Assembly (NCBI RefSeq): GCF_028657195.3
Contig: NZ_JANCPR020000002.1
Coordinates: forward strand, 284,571-348,570
Length of the DNA stretch: 64,000 bases
Source of the DNA: Streptomyces iconiensis
GTDB lineage: Bacteria; Actinomycetota; Actinomycetes; Streptomycetales; Streptomycetaceae
Reading direction: 5' to 3'
Shown here: positions 53,128 to 63,941 of the stretch, piece by piece
How the letters are laid out: the number at the start of each line of letters is the position of its first letter
How positions within the stretch are numbered: the first letter of the stretch is position 1
Notes under the pieces: model-generated
The model's input: only the letters and a program-made list of their open reading frames with translations
Database searches by the model: none
What the model was told of the DNA's origin: nothing
Program-made: the position numbers and the translations under genes

Positions 53128-53275
53128 GGCCCGTCCTCCTCGCCCCGGCAGCCCCTCGGACGCCGCCCCTGGGAGCGGCTCTCTGTCGCCGCCGCCCGTC
53201 CTTGTGCCGGTCATGGTAGCCGCACCGCGCGGCCCGCCACACCCTGTCACCGTGATGTCACTGTGCACATAGCAA

Positions 53276-53304
53276 AAACGCCCCAGGGGACCAAAAGGTT
53301 CCCG
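53276..53304 (-). terminator. Possible terminator between osaA and osaB
   Basis: On the gene strand GGGAACC-TTTT-GGTCCCC (one mismatch), then a short stretch ending in TTTTT. The 243-bp osaA-osaB gap also has a TTGGTC/TATGTG pair with a 17-bp spacer nearby, so osaB may have its own promoter. Confidence 0.35.
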
Positions 53305-53370
53305 GTTTACCGCGTTTCCACACGTGCTTGACCACACTGAGTCAGCATGTGGCCCTCATTGGACACCGTG

Positions 53371-56300
53371 TCACATCCGCCCGGCCCCCATCCACCGCCG
53401 CATGACGGACAGCAGGTGATCTGTGTCCACCGGCTTGGTGACGTAGTCCGAAGCGCCCGACTCGATGCTCTTCTCCCGGTCACCCTTCATCGCCTTGGCC
53501 GTCAGCGCGATGATGGGCAGCCCGGCGAACTGCGGCATCTTCCGGATGGCCGCCGTGGTGGCGTAGCCGTCCATCTCCGGCATCATGATGTCCATCAGCA
53601 CGACGGCGGTGTCGTCGTGCTGTTCCAGCACCTCGATGCCTTCCCTGCCGTTCTCGGCGTAGAGCACCTGGAGGCCGTGCTGCTCCAGGACACTCGTCAG
53701 CGCGAAGACGTTCCGGATGTCGTCGTCGACGATGAGCACCTTCCGGCCCGAGAGACTGCCTCCGGGGTCCACCGACGGCGACTCCTGGCCACCGTACGCA
53801 CCAACTTCCGTTTCCGCAGCGGAATCAATGATCGAGTGGTCACCCGTCTCCTCGGCCGTCCCGTTCCCGCGTTCCGTCGTGAAGGAGCCCTGGAACGGCG
53901 CTCCGCCGTTCTCCCGCGCCCCTCCCGACGGCCGTGCCTCCGGAGGCAGTTCGGGCTGCGTGTGGCCGGTCGCCTCGCCCATACGGCGCCTGTCGGCCAG
54001 GGAGTGCGCGGCCTCCTCCGCCGACTCGGGCGGGACACTGCCCGTCCCGTCGGCCGTGCCGGCCTGTTCCTCCGTCTCCACGGGTTCCGCAGCGGATGCG
54101 CCGGTCGCCGATGCCGCGAGGGCCAGCGTGGCGCCGGAGCCGAGCTGCGGGTACCCCTGGGGCGGCAGCTCGGTCGGGTGCAGCGGCAGGTACAGCGTGA
54201 ACGTGGAGCCGCGCCCCGGCTCACTGGCCGCGTAGATCTCGCCCCCGAGCAGTCGGGCGATCTCCCGGCTGATCGACAGCCCGAGCCCCGTGCCGCCGTA
54301 CTTGCGGCTGGTCGTACCGTCCGCCTGCTTGAACGCCTCGAAGATCACCCGCATCTTGCTCTGCGCGATACCGATCCCGGTGTCGGTCACCGAGAAGGCG
54401 ATCAGCTCAGCGTCCGCGTCCCTCAGCGAACCGTGCTCCAGCATCTGCTCCCGGATGAAGTCGGGAACGTCCGTACGAGCGGAGCGGATCACCAGCTCGA
54501 CCGCGCCGCTGTCGGTGAACTTCACGGCGTTCGACAGCAGGTTCCGCAGCACCTGTAGCAGCCGCTGCTCGTCCGTGTGCAGCGTCGCAGGCAGCTCCGG
54601 CGAGACCCGCACGGAGAAGTCGAGCCCCTTCTCCGCGGTGAGCGGCCGGAAAGTGGCCTCCACGTAGTCCACCAGTTGCACCAGCGCGATCCGGGTGGGA
54701 CTGACGTCCATCTTGCCCGCCTCGACCTTCGACAGGTCGAGGATGTCGTTGATCAGCTGCAACAGGTCCGAGCCCGCGCCATGGATGGTCTCCGCGAACT
54801 CGACCTGCTTCGGCGACAGATTCGACTCGGCGTTGTCGGCGAGCAGCTTGGCGAGGATGAGCAGCGAGTTGAGCGGAGTGCGCAGCTCGTGCGACATGTT
54901 CGCCAGGAACTCCGACTTGTAGCGCATCGAGACGGACAGTTGCTCCGCGCGCTCCTCAAGAACCTGCCGCGCCTCCTCGATCTCGCGGTTCTTGATCTCG
55001 ATGTCGCTGTTGGTCTGGGCGAGTTGCTCCGCCTTCTCCTCCAGCGCCGCGTTGGACTCCTGGAGCGCCTTCTGCCGGTTCTCCAGCTCGCCGGAGCGCT
55101 CCTTGAGCTGCGCCGTCAGCTCCTGCGACTGCTCCAGCAGCCGCTCGGTACGCATATTGACGCTGATGGTGTTGACGCTGGTCGCGATCATCTCCGCGAT
55201 CTGGTTCAGGAAGTCCTTGTGGATCTGCCCGAACGGCTGGAAGGACGCCAGCTCGATCACGCCGAGGACGGTGCCCTCGAAGATGACCGGCAGCACGATC
55301 ACATGTGCGGGAGGCGCCTCGCCGAGCCCGGAGGAGATCTTCAGGTACCCCGACGGCACGTCGTGCATCAGGATGGTGCGCTTCTCCTTCGCCGCCGTAC
55401 CGATGAGGGACTCACCGGGCTGGAAGGAGGTGGGCATGCTGCCGGTGCAGTACCCGTAGCTGCCCAGCATCCGCAGCTCGTACGAACCGTCCTCACCTGG
55501 CCCGGCGCCGACGCCGACGGCGCCCTCTGGAGTGCCCTCGGGCAGCGAGATGAAGAACGCTCCGTGCTGTGCGGAGACCACGGGGGTCAGCTCGCTCATG
55601 ATCAGCCCGGCGACGTCCCGCAGATCGCGGCGGCCCTGCATCAGCCCGGAGATACGGGCCAGGTTGCCCTTGAGCCAGTCCTGCTCCTGGTTGGCCTGTG
55701 TGGTGTCACGCAGGTTGGCGATCATCGTGTTGATGTAGCCCTGAAGGTCCAGGATCTCGCCCGCTGCCTCGACGTCGATACGGACGTTGTGGTCGCCGCG
55801 GGTCACGGCGGTGGCCACCTCGGCGATCGCCCGCACCTGACGGGTGAGGTTTCCCGCCATCTCGTTGACGGAGTCGGTGAGGTCCTTCCACGTTCCGGCG
55901 ACGCCCTGTACGCGCGCCTGCCCGCCCAGCTCGCCCTCGGTGCCCACCTCGCGGGCGACCCGCGTGACCTGCTCGGCGAACGACGAGAGCTGGTCGACCA
56001 TGGTGTTGATCGTCGTCTTGAGCTGGAGGATCTCTCCATTCGCCTCGATGTCGATCTTCTTGGTGAGGTCGCCCTTGGCGATGGCGGTGGTCACCATGGC
56101 GATCTGGCGCACCTGCCCCGTCAGATTGGACGCCATGGAGTTGACCGATTCGGTCAGGTCCTTCCAGGTGCCGGCCACGCCCGGCACCCGCGCCTGCCCG
56201 CCCAGCACGCCGTCCGTACCGACCTCGCGGGCGACGCGCGTCACTTGGTCGGCGAACGAGGACAGCGTCGTCACCATCGTGTTGACCGTGTCAGCGAGCT

Positions 56301-58995
56301 GTGCGACCTCGCCACTGGCCTCGACGGTGACCTTCTTCGTCAGATCGCCGTTGGCCACAGCCGTGGCGACCTGGGAGATGTTCCTGACCTGTCCCGTCAG
56401 GTTGTTGGCCATGATGTTGACGTTGTCGGTCAGGTCCTTCCAGATGCCGGACACGTCCCGCACCCGTGCCTGGCCGCCCAACTGCCCCTCGGTGCCCACC
56501 TCGCGCGCCACCCGTGTCACCTGCTCGGCGAACGAGGAGAGCGTGTCCACCATCGTGTTGACGGTCGTGACGAGCGCGAGCACCTCGCCCTTGGCATCGA
56601 CGGTGATCTTCTTCGAGAGGTCGCCCTGTGCGACGGCCGTGGTCACCTCGGCGATGTTCCGCACCTGCGAAGTCAGGTTGTTCGCCATGAAGTTCACGGA
56701 CTGCGTGAGGTCCTTCCAGGTGCCCGAGACACCCTTCACCTCCGCCTGACCGCCGAGGATGCCCTCGGTACCCACCTCGCGCGCCACCCGGGTGACCTGC
56801 TCGGCGAACGACGAGAGCTGATCGACCATCGTGTTCAGCGTGGTCTTCAGCTCCAGGATCTCGCCCCGCGCGTCCACGTCGATCTTCTGCGACAGATCAC
56901 CGCGCGCGACCGCCGTCGCGACCTGCGAGATGTTGCGCACCTGCGTGGTGAGGTTGCCCGCCATCCCGTTCACGGAGTCCGTGAGATCGCGCCACACGCC
57001 CGCGACGCCGGGCACCTGCGCCTGGCCGCCCAGCCTGCCCTCGGTGCCCACCTCGCGGGATACGCGGGTGACCTGGTCGGCGAAGGCGGAGAGCTGGTCG
57101 ACCATCGTGTTGATGGTGTTCTTCAGCTCCAGGATCTCGCCCCGCGCGTCGACCTCGATCTTCTGCGACAGGTCGCCGCGCGCCACGGCGGTCGTGACCT
57201 GTGCGATCTGACGCACCTGCGAGGTCAGGTTGTTCGCCATGAAGTTGACGGAGTTGGTGAGGTCCTTCCAGGTGCCCGAGACGCCGTCCACGCGCGCCTG
57301 GCCGCCGAGCCTGCCCTCGGTACCGACGTCGCGGGCCATCCTGGTGACCTGCTCGGCGAAGGACGACAGCTGATCCACCATCGTGTTCACGGTGTTCTTG
57401 AGCTGGAGCATCTCGCCGGAGACGTCGACCGTCACCTTCTGCGAGAGATCACCGTTGGCGACGGCCGTCGTCACCTGCGCGATGTTGCGCACCTGGCCCG
57501 TGAGGTTGCGGAAGGCCGTGTTGACCGAGTCGGTCAGGTCCTTCCAGGTGCCCGCGGCACCGGGCACGGCCGCCTGGCCGCCCAGTTCGCCCTCGACCCC
57601 GATCTCCCGTGCCACGCGCGTGACTTCGGCGCCGAACGAGGAGAGCTGGTCCACCATCGTGTTGACGGTGTTCTTCAACTCCTGCATCTCGCCGGAGACA
57701 TCGACGGTCACCTTCTGCGAGAGATCACCGTTGGCCACAGCGGTCGTCACCTGAGCGATGTCCCGCACCTGAGCGGTCAGATTACGGAAGGCGGTATTGA
57801 CCGAATCGGTCAGATCCTTCCAGATTCCGGCGGCACCCGGGACAGCCGCCTGGCCGCCCAGCACCCCGTCCGTCCCGACCTCGCTCGCCGCGCGTGTGAC
57901 CTCGTCGGCGAGCGTACGCAGCGTGTCCGTCATCGCGTTGATGGTCTCGGCGAGCTGCGCCACCTCGCCGCGCGCGTTCACCGTGATCTTCTGGGACAGG
58001 TCACCGTTGGCGACAGCCGTCGTGACCTGCGCGATCTCCCGTACCTGGGAGGTGAGGTTGCCCGCCATGAGGTTGACGGAGTCCGTGAGGTCCTTCCAGA
58101 CACCGGCGACGCCCTGGACCCTGGCCTGCCCCCCGAGTTCACCCTCGGTACCGACCTCGCGCGCGACCCTGTTGACCTCGGACTGGAAGGAGGAGAGCTG
58201 GTCCACCATCGTATTGACGGTGTTCTTCAGCTCCAGCATCTCGCCCGCGACATGGACGGTCACCTTGCGTGACAGATCGCCCTTGGCCACGGCCGTCGTC
58301 ACCAGTGCGATGTCGCGCACCTGAGCGGTCAGCCGGGACGCCATCGTGTTGACGGAGTCGGTCAGGTCCTTCCAGGAACCGGACATTCCCCGCACACGTG
58401 CCTGCCCGCCGAGCTTCCCCTCGGTACCGACCTCGCTCGCGACCCGCGTCACCTCGTCGGTGAACGCAGAAAGCTGATCCACGAGGCCGTTGACCGTACG
58501 GCCCACCTTCAGGAACTCACCGCGCAGCGGGTGCCCGCCCCCCTCGGCACCACGCGAGCGCAGGTCCATGCGCTGTTCCAGATCGCCGTCGGCGACGGCC
58601 GACAGCACCCTGCCGACCTCCGAGACCGGCCGCACCAGGTCGTCCACGAGCGCGTTCGACGCGTCGATCGCAGCGGCCCACGAGCCCTCGCAGGTGCCGG
58701 TCTGGAGCCGCTCTGTGAGTTTTCCCTCACGCCCGACCACTCGGCGCACCCGTGACAGCTCGCCGGTCAGATGCAGATTCTGGTCCGCGACCTCATTGAA
58801 GACCGCGGCGATCTCGGCCATCGGGCCCTCACCCGTGACAGTGAGGCGTTTACGGAAATTGCCGTCACGCATGGCGGTCAGCGCGCCCAGAAGCTTGTTG
58901 ACGGACGCCGCATCCACCTCGATCGTCCCATTCCTCCGGGACCGTCCGCCCTTCGCGCGCGTGTTGGTGCTACGCGCCGTTGCGCCAGACTCCAC
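53371..58995 (-). CDS. osaA: Hybrid histidine kinase OsaA with ten-repeat poly-HAMP array
   Basis: A soluble 1874-residue hybrid kinase with no transmembrane segment. The N-terminal region has two degenerate HAMP-like units (to residue about 183). Next come ten HAMP-type repeats of exactly 92 residues each (184-1103), a GAF domain (about 1110-1290), a HisKA domain with His1369 in [10 protein letters not shown], a HATPase_c domain, an acidic disordered linker and a C-terminal receiver with Asp1802 in [13 protein letters not shown]. The layout resembles fungal group III (Nik1) osmosensor kinases. In Streptomyces OsaA/OsaB control osmoadaptation. GTG start at 58995 has AGGAGG about 4-5 nt upstream. 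Confidence 0.95.
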   Translation of the reverse strand: MESGATARSTNTRAKGGRSRRNGTIEVDAASVNKLLGALTAMRDGNFRKRLTVTGEGPMAEIAAVFNEVADQNLHLTGELSRVRRVVGREGKLTERLQTGTCEGSWAAAIDASNALVDDLVRPVSEVGRVLSAVADGDLEQRMDLRSRGAEGGGHPLRGEFLKVGRTVNGLVDQLSAFTDEVTRVASEVGTEGKLGGQARVRGMSGSWKDLTDSVNTMASRLTAQVRDIALVTTAVAKGDLSRKVTVHVAGEMLELKNTVNTMVDQLSSFQSEVNRVAREVGTEGELGGQARVQGVAGVWKDLTDSVNLMAGNLTSQVREIAQVTTAVANGDLSQKITVNARGEVAQLAETINAMTDTLRTLADEVTRAASEVGTDGVLGGQAAVPGAAGIWKDLTDSVNTAFRNLTAQVRDIAQVTTAVANGDLSQKVTVDVSGEMQELKNTVNTMVDQLSSFGAEVTRVAREIGVEGELGGQAAVPGAAGTWKDLTDSVNTAFRNLTGQVRNIAQVTTAVANGDLSQKVTVDVSGEMLQLKNTVNTMVDQLSSFAEQVTRMARDVGTEGRLGGQARVDGVSGTWKDLTNSVNFMANNLTSQVRQIAQVTTAVARGDLSQKIEVDARGEILELKNTINTMVDQLSAFADQVTRVSREVGTEGRLGGQAQVPGVAGVWRDLTDSVNGMAGNLTTQVRNISQVATAVARGDLSQKIDVDARGEILELKTTLNTMVDQLSSFAEQVTRVAREVGTEGILGGQAEVKGVSGTWKDLTQSVNFMANNLTSQVRNIAEVTTAVAQGDLSKKITVDAKGEVLALVTTVNTMVDTLSSFAEQVTRVAREVGTEGQLGGQARVRDVSGIWKDLTDNVNIMANNLTGQVRNISQVATAVANGDLTKKVTVEASGEVAQLADTVNTMVTTLSSFADQVTRVAREVGTDGVLGGQARVPGVAGTWKDLTESVNSMASNLTGQVRQIAMVTTAIAKGDLTKKIDIEANGEILQLKTTINTMVDQLSSFAEQVTRVAREVGTEGELGGQARVQGVAGTWKDLTDSVNEMAGNLTRQVRAIAEVATAVTRGDHNVRIDVEAAGEILDLQGYINTMIANLRDTTQANQEQDWLKGNLARISGLMQGRRDLRDVAGLIMSELTPVVSAQHGAFFISLPEGTPEGAVGVGAGPGEDGSYELRMLGSYGYCTGSMPTSFQPGESLIGTAAKEKRTILMHDVPSGYLKISSGLGEAPPAHVIVLPVIFEGTVLGVIELASFQPFGQIHKDFLNQIAEMIATSVNTISVNMRTERLLEQSQELTAQLKERSGELENRQKALQESNAALEEKAEQLAQTNSDIEIKNREIEEARQVLEERAEQLSVSMRYKSEFLANMSHELRTPLNSLLILAKLLADNAESNLSPKQVEFAETIHGAGSDLLQLINDILDLSKVEAGKMDVSPTRIALVQLVDYVEATFRPLTAEKGLDFSVRVSPELPATLHTDEQRLLQVLRNLLSNAVKFTDSGAVELVIRSARTDVPDFIREQMLEHGSLRDADAELIAFSVTDTGIGIAQSKMRVIFEAFKQADGTTSRKYGGTGLGLSISREIARLLGGEIYAASEPGRGSTFTLYLPLHPTELPPQGYPQLGSGATLALAASATGASAAEPVETEEQAGTADGTGSVPPESAEEAAHSLADRRRMGEATGHTQPELPPEARPSGGARENGGAPFQGSFTTERGNGTAEETGDHSIIDSAAETEVGAYGGQESPSVDPGGSLSGRKVLIVDDDIRNVFALTSVLEQHGLQVLYAENGREGIEVLEQHDDTAVVLMDIMMPEMDGYATTAAIRKMPQFAGLPIIALTAKAMKGDREKSIESGASDYVTKPVDTDHLLSVMRRWMGAGRM
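55687..58446 (-). repeat. Ten tandem 276-bp repeats encoding poly-HAMP units
   Basis: Coding repeats in osaA with exact 276-bp (92-codon) phase: first unit starts at 58446, tenth at 55962, a difference of 9 x 276. Each unit carries EVGTEG, GGQA, WKDLT, QVR, TTAVA, GDL and NTMVD landmarks. Two partial, diverged units precede the array. Confidence 0.93.
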
Positions 58996-59284
58996 TGTCC
59001 CTCCTGCGGGTCGACCTTCCGTGCCCGGGCCCATTACTCCGAGCCTTCCCAGTGTTTCACCCTGCCCGAACCCGGCGATAACAGTTCGGCAGCATGGCAT
59101 ACGCCTCTCCTTCGGGACCCGGACGGAAATCACCCGCATCCGGCGGCCACGCGCCGCGCGAACGTAAGTAACCTGGCACCTGGCTGTCCGTAACCCCCAC
59201 GCTGACGGGGTGCCCTCGCCGGTCCACTGGGTAGGGGGCTGACAGGGACAGCGGTGAGCACGAAGGCAACGGAGGGGCGCTGCG
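58996..59284. other. 289-bp divergent region between osaA and osaC
   Basis: No gene seen. A GGGTAG element (59229-59234), with GGGT 17 bp upstream, resembles the sigma-B-type stress promoter (GNNT, 14-16 bp, GGGTA) but the spacing is long. It would drive osaC, whose proteins are linked to sigma-B control; this is a weak call. Confidence 0.35.
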
Positions 59285-62053
59285 GTGACGCAAGAGCAGG
59301 GCGCCGGGCGTGGGGGCATCCCCACCGGAATTCCCCCTGGGCCTGAAAGCCCGGCGGAAGCGGGGAGCACCACTGCCGTGGCCACGCAGCGCACACCAGA
59401 GCGTCCGGCCGACAGGACATCCATGGGGAGACCAGTGATCACCGCGCGAGCCGCCGCCACGTTCGAGCCGGTAGGCCGCTCGGTCGCCACCGCACGCGCC
59501 TTCGTGCGCGACACCCTCCAAGGGTGGGGTCTCGCGGACATCGTGGATGACGCCGTCGTCCTGACCAGCGAACTCGTCACCAACGCTGTCGTGCACGCCG
59601 GCACCTCGGCCGAGGTCCTGTGCCTGCGCGACGAGGACGGCGTCCGCATCGAGGTCATCGACCGCTATCCCGAGCGCGAGCTGCCCCTCCTGGAGCCCGG
59701 GCAGCAACCGGCCAGCCCCGACCGCGAGGGAGGCCGCGGCCTCCTCCTGTGCGCCGCTCTCGCCACGCGCTGGGGCGTCGACTACACAGCGGCCGACAAA
59801 CGCGTCTGGTTCCGCCTCAACCTCCCCGAGCGCCCCGTGGGCACCCGCACAGCGGGCCCCGCGCTCCCCGACAACGCCCTGCCCCTCACCGACACCCGCG
59901 TCCACGTCGCGGTGATCCAGGTCGACCGCAGCGGCGCCATCAGCGCCTGGAACGAGGACGCGACCGAGCTGTTCGACTACCCGGCCGAGCAGGTCATCGG
60001 CAAACCGCTCACCGACCTCGCCGCCTGGCCCCACACCCCGGGCACCGGCACGGGCGTCGCCGAGGCCCTCCGCCTCTCCCGCTGGGAAGGCTCGTACGGC
60101 ATGCGCGGAGCCGACGGCCGTACGATCCCGGTCTACGCCTCCCACCTGCGCGTGCGTGACAGCGACGGCGAGCCGTCCACCGTCTGCCTCCTCGTGCGCG
60201 AGCACGAACGCGCCATCCTCCAGTCCCCGCCCCGCGTCCACGCCCGCGACACAGGCACCGCCTCGGACGGCAACGAGCCCACGGCCGCCGACCCCTTCGA
60301 GGTCTTCATCGGCTCACCGGCACCCGACGACCTCGACGGCCTCCTCCAGCGCACGGTCGAACGCGCCCGCGACATGCTCGACGGCGACGCCGCCTACCTG
60401 CTCCTCGCCACCGACGACGAAACGGAGCTGGAGGTCCGCGCCTCCACCGGACTCCCCTCGGCCCGCCAGCGGTTCGCCCGCGTCCCCGTGGAGGCCGGCA
60501 GCGGACGCTACGGCTCGGCGCGCATGCCCTCCGTCCACGAGGACCTCACCGTCGTACCCGGCGCGGTTCCGCTGCTCGCCGGCACCGGCATGCGCTCCGT
60601 GGTCACCGTCCCCCTCAAGGTCGAAGGCAGGCTCACCGGTTCCCTCGGCGTCGCCACCGAAGCCCCTGGCCGCTACACCAACGAGGAGGCCCTCCGCCTC
60701 CAGTTCGCCGCCGACCGCATCGCGCTCGCCGTCGAACGTGCCCGGCTCACCGAGCTGGAGCGGCTGCGACGCGGCTCGCTCTCGTTCCTCGTCGAAGCGT
60801 CCGACCTGCTCGCCGGAACGCTCGACCGGGACCAGACGCTCGCGCTCATGGCCCAGATGACCGTCCCCACCCTCGCCACCTGGTGCGCCGTCTACACCGT
60901 CGCCGAGCCGGGCTCCGAACCCAAGCTCTCCTATGTGCTGCACGAGGACGAGGACCGCATCGACAACCTCAAGGCGCTCCTCGCCAAGGTCGATCCGCCC
61001 GAGCCCGTCCCCACTCCCGGAGCCCGCGTCTGGACCGCGCCCACCGATGCGGCACACTCGGCTGCCCTGCGTACCTCGCTGCGCAGCGTCGTGATGAGCG
61101 AGGAGGACCACCACCTCTCCCCCGGCACAACCCTCGCCACGGCGGCGGCGGTCGGCGGCGAGACGGTCGTGCTCCCCCTCGTGGCGCGCAACCGCGTCAT
61201 CGGCATGCTGACGCTCGGAAAGCCCACGGACGAGAGATTCCGCCAGGAGATCCTGGAGCTTGCCGAGGACCTCTCCCGCCGTGCCGCGCTCGCCCTCGAC
61301 AACGCACGCCTCTACTCCGAGCGCACCGCCATCAGCCAGTCCCTCCAGCGCAGCCTGCTGCCGCCTGAGCTGCCCGAGGTCTCGGGAGGCGTCGAGGTCG
61401 ACGTCATCTACCGCGCCGCAGGCGAGGGCAACGAGGTCGGTGGCGACTTCTACGACCTCTTCGAAATCCGCGACGGCATCTACGGATTCGCGATCGGCGA
61501 CGTCTGCGGCACAGGCCCCGAGGCAGCCGCGGTCACCGGGCTCGCACGGCACGCCCTGCGCCTCCTCGCCCGCGAAGGCCTCGGCGGCCCGGCCGTCCTG
61601 GAACGCCTCAACACCGCGATCCTCGACGAGGGCGCCCGCAGCCGCTTCCTGACGCTCCTCTACGGCGAGATGCGGCCCCAGGAGGACGGCAGCGCCGAGC
61701 TGAAGGTCGTCTGCGCCGGCCACCCCCTGCCTCTGCGCCTGCGCCAGGACGGCACCGTGGAACCCGCGGCCGATCCCCAACCGCTCCTGGGCGTCATGGA
61801 CGACCTGGAGCTGTACGAGCAGACAGTCGTCCTCGACCCGGGCGACGTGCTCCTGTGCGTCACGGACGGCGTCACCGAACGCCGCGAGGGCACCCGCATG
61901 CTCGGCGACGACGGCCTCGCCGATGTCCTCACCACCTGTACGGGCCTCACGGCCGGCGCTGTGGCGGCTCGCATCATGCGCGCGGTCGAGCGCTTCGCGA
62001 ACGACGCGCCTTCCGACGACATGGCCATCCTCGCGATGCGCGTTCCCGAGTAG
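59285..62053 (+). CDS. osaC: Multi-domain regulator OsaC: anti-sigma kinase, PAS, GAF and SpoIIE phosphatase
   Basis: A 922-residue protein: RsbW-like HATPase (about 55-180; N box ELVTNAVVHA, GGRGLLL), PAS (about 200-310), GAF (about 335-485), a second GAF (about 500-680), and a SpoIIE/PP2C phosphatase (about 690-920; EVGGDFYD, AIGDVCGTGPEAA, VTDGVTERR). Combining anti-sigma kinase and phosphatase in one chain matches OsaC, which acts on sigma-B after osmotic stress in Streptomyces. It is divergent from osaA. GTG start has GGAGGGG 7 nt upstream; a strong terminator follows. Confidence 0.94.
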   Translation: MTQEQGAGRGGIPTGIPPGPESPAEAGSTTAVATQRTPERPADRTSMGRPVITARAAATFEPVGRSVATARAFVRDTLQGWGLADIVDDAVVLTSELVTNAVVHAGTSAEVLCLRDEDGVRIEVIDRYPERELPLLEPGQQPASPDREGGRGLLLCAALATRWGVDYTAADKRVWFRLNLPERPVGTRTAGPALPDNALPLTDTRVHVAVIQVDRSGAISAWNEDATELFDYPAEQVIGKPLTDLAAWPHTPGTGTGVAEALRLSRWEGSYGMRGADGRTIPVYASHLRVRDSDGEPSTVCLLVREHERAILQSPPRVHARDTGTASDGNEPTAADPFEVFIGSPAPDDLDGLLQRTVERARDMLDGDAAYLLLATDDETELEVRASTGLPSARQRFARVPVEAGSGRYGSARMPSVHEDLTVVPGAVPLLAGTGMRSVVTVPLKVEGRLTGSLGVATEAPGRYTNEEALRLQFAADRIALAVERARLTELERLRRGSLSFLVEASDLLAGTLDRDQTLALMAQMTVPTLATWCAVYTVAEPGSEPKLSYVLHEDEDRIDNLKALLAKVDPPEPVPTPGARVWTAPTDAAHSAALRTSLRSVVMSEEDHHLSPGTTLATAAAVGGETVVLPLVARNRVIGMLTLGKPTDERFRQEILELAEDLSRRAALALDNARLYSERTAISQSLQRSLLPPELPEVSGGVEVDVIYRAAGEGNEVGGDFYDLFEIRDGIYGFAIGDVCGTGPEAAAVTGLARHALRLLAREGLGGPAVLERLNTAILDEGARSRFLTLLYGEMRPQEDGSAELKVVCAGHPLPLRLRQDGTVEPAADPQPLLGVMDDLELYEQTVVLDPGDVLLCVTDGVTERREGTRMLGDDGLADVLTTCTGLTAGAVAARIMRAVERFANDAPSDDMAILAMRVPE

Positions 62054-62090
62054 CCAGGACACGGCTCCTGCATAGTCACGACATACGAGA

Positions 62091-62118
62091 AAGGCCCCCG
62101 CCAACTGGCGGGGGCCTT
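62091..62118. terminator. Terminator between osaC and tRNA-Thr
   Basis: Perfect 12-bp stem (62091-62102 and 62107-62118) with tetraloop AACT. It serves the rightward osaC and the leftward tRNA. Confidence 0.85.
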
Positions 62119-62136
62119 CTCAACTGCCTTATGGAG

Positions 62137-62209
62137 AGCCCCAAAACGGAATCGAACCGTTGACCTTCTCCTTACCATGGAGACGCTCTGCCGACTGAGC
62201 TATTGGGGC
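62137..62209 (-). tRNA. tRNA-Thr (anticodon GGT)
   Basis: A 73-nt cloverleaf on the minus strand. Acceptor GCCCCAA/TTGGGGC, D stem GCTC/GAGC, anticodon stem TCTCC/GGAGA with loop ATGGTAA (anticodon GGT, reads ACC), variable AGGTC, T stem AACGG/CCGTT, discriminator T. No CCA is encoded. All stems pair fully. Confidence 0.97.
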
Positions 62210-62300
62210 GCGATCAGCGGAAGAGAGCTTACCCGATCCCACGCGTGCGAACGACCTCGGACTCCTCGACGCGCGCTCTCTGCGATGCCACGGTGCGCCG

Positions 62301-63191
62301 ATGCGGACACGATTATCACTCCTCGCTCTGGCCACCGTGTCCCTGTGCCTCGTACCGGCGCACGGCGCCCTCGCGGACAAGCCCTCCGGCCCGCAAAGAC
62401 CCGCGTCCGACGTCGGGACGCCCAGGCCCGGTGACCAGCAGGTCGAGTTGGTGTGGAAAGGCAAGAAGCGCACATTCCGCGCCCACGCCCCACGCGGCTA
62501 CACACCACACCAAGCCCTCCCGCTCGTCGTCGCCATGCACCCTTATCCCAGCGACGGCGCCTATGTGCGTGACCTGAGCGCACTCAGTGCCAAGGCCGAC
62601 AAGGAGAAGTTCCTCGTCGTCTATCCGGACGGCCTCAACGGCGGATTCAACGCCCTGATGTGCTGCGGAAACGAGGACGATGTCGGCTTCCTCCGTAAGG
62701 TCGTCAAAGGCTTCAAGCGCGTCTGGAACGCGAACCCGGACCGTGTCTACGCGACGGGAATCTCCAACGGCGGCGACATGTCCATGCGCCTGGCCGTCGA
62801 ACTCCCGCACACCTTCGCCGCGGTGGCGCCGGTAAGCAGCGGATTCATCGGCAAGGCCCTCGAAGACGACACCTACCGACCGAGGACGCCGGTCTCCGTC
62901 GTCACCTTCCTGGGCGGCACGGACTCCTACTACGGCCAGTTCCAGGCCGGCATGACCGCCTGGCACCAACGCCTCAAGTGCCGCCGAGGGCCCGTCGATA
63001 CGCTCCCCGACGGCAACACCCGCACCCGTTCCGCCTGCCCGGACGGCAGCAGAACCACCGTCTACACGGTGCCCGCCATGGGCCAATGGCCCGGCTCACC
63101 CGATCCGTACATGGGAGACCCGGCGGCCGGCCTCCACGCGACGGACGTTCTCTGGGACTTCTTCGAAAAGCACCCACGCGCAAGGAAATAG
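62301..63191 (+). CDS. Secreted PHB-depolymerase/LpqC-like esterase, catalytic His in doubt
   Basis: A 296-residue protein with a clear signal peptide (RLSLLALATVSLCLVPAHGALA) and an alpha/beta-hydrolase of the PHB depolymerase/LpqC esterase type: lipase box GISNG (Ser155), Asp208 in GGTDSYY. The region that usually carries the catalytic His (GGGHxWPG) reads AMGQWPG here, one residue shorter and without His. Cysteines (CC near 121) could form a disulphide. It may be inactive or use another His. No Shine-Dalgarno is obvious before ATG at 62301, though the signal peptide supports it. Confidence 0.88.
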   Translation: MRTRLSLLALATVSLCLVPAHGALADKPSGPQRPASDVGTPRPGDQQVELVWKGKKRTFRAHAPRGYTPHQALPLVVAMHPYPSDGAYVRDLSALSAKADKEKFLVVYPDGLNGGFNALMCCGNEDDVGFLRKVVKGFKRVWNANPDRVYATGISNGGDMSMRLAVELPHTFAAVAPVSSGFIGKALEDDTYRPRTPVSVVTFLGGTDSYYGQFQAGMTAWHQRLKCRRGPVDTLPDGNTRTRSACPDGSRTTVYTVPAMGQWPGSPDPYMGDPAAGLHATDVLWDFFEKHPRARK

Positions 63192-63205
63192 CAGTCCTTA
63201 CGCAT

Positions 63206-63892
63206 TCAGGAAGCGCGCTCCCGCAATAGGCCGCCCAATCCGTTGCACGCCGAAATGACGTGCTGGAGCTCCCTCTTCGTCAGCGAGGCGGCCAACGGCA
63301 GGGCAAGGCACTCGTCAGCGGCCCGTTCGGCCTCCGGAAGCCGAACGGCCGCCCTGAATTCCGGCATGCGGTGTGCCGGGAGCTTCACCGGCACACCGCA
63401 CTCCACGCCCCTCGCCCTGAGAGCCCGCTTGAAGGCGTCCCGGTCAGGCCGCCCGTTCCCCGGTACCCGTACGACGTACTCCATGAACGCGTGCTCAACT
63501 CCAGGCTCCACCACCGGAGTCACCACGCCCCTCAGCCGCCGTCCGAGATACTCGGCGTGCTGCCGGCGGCGCACCGCGTCCACGGCGTCCACACGCGGCA
63601 GCGGCTCCCACTCCACCACCCGTATGTTCCGCAGCGCCGCCAGCTCGCCCAGCCCGTTCAAGTCGGCGCAGTGCCCGAAGAGATGCACGGGCACAACCGC
63701 GGCCGTGCACTCGCTGACCACCTGCTCGACGGACACCGGATCGAGGCAGTAGCTCCTGGCGTCGATGTCCGCGAACACCGGCCGGGCCCCGATCTCCCGT
63801 ACGGCCTCGGCCACTTCGGCCCCGCCATAAGACGGCACCACAACCTCGTTGCCCACACCCACACCCGCGGCGATCAACTGTGTCGTCCCCAT
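63206..63892 (-). CDS. Shortened DegT/DnrJ/EryC1/StrS-like protein lacking the PLP-lysine segment
   Basis: A 228-residue protein that resembles DegT-family sugar aminotransferases: it opens at the GTTQLIAAGVGVGNEVVVPSYGG region, then PVFADIDARSYCLDP and AVVPVHLFG. Where the family has EDAAQAHGA and the PLP-binding Lys region, it jumps from RVVEWEPLP to RRRQHAEYLGRRL, so the cofactor lysine segment is missing, and the N-terminus is also about 50 residues short. The C-terminal small domain (EYVVRVPGNGRPDRDAFKRALRARGV) is kept. Transaminase activity is unlikely; a binding or regulatory role is possible. ATG at 63892 is chosen since further upstream lies a terminator. I am unsure whether this is conserved or decaying. 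Confidence 0.75.
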   Translation of the reverse strand: MGTTQLIAAGVGVGNEVVVPSYGGAEVAEAVREIGARPVFADIDARSYCLDPVSVEQVVSECTAAVVPVHLFGHCADLNGLGELAALRNIRVVEWEPLPRVDAVDAVRRRQHAEYLGRRLRGVVTPVVEPGVEHAFMEYVVRVPGNGRPDRDAFKRALRARGVECGVPVKLPAHRMPEFRAAVRLPEAERAADECLALPLAASLTKRELQHVISACNGLGGLLRERAS

Positions 63893-63941
63893 GGGTGGAT
63901 GCTCGCGGCGCCACGTGAACTGCCGGTGACGGAACGCAAAA

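Noticed and set aside
54577..58272. Long rightward reading frame of over 1200 codons antisense to osaA
   Set aside because: It mirrors the poly-HAMP repeats in an opposite frame; high GC suppresses stop codons and periodic DNA makes periodic shadows. No start signal or known domain.
62137..62209. tRNA-Thr as attachment site of an integrated element
   Set aside because: No integrase, no duplicated tRNA 3' end and no composition shift were seen; the 3' end faces osaC with only a terminator between.
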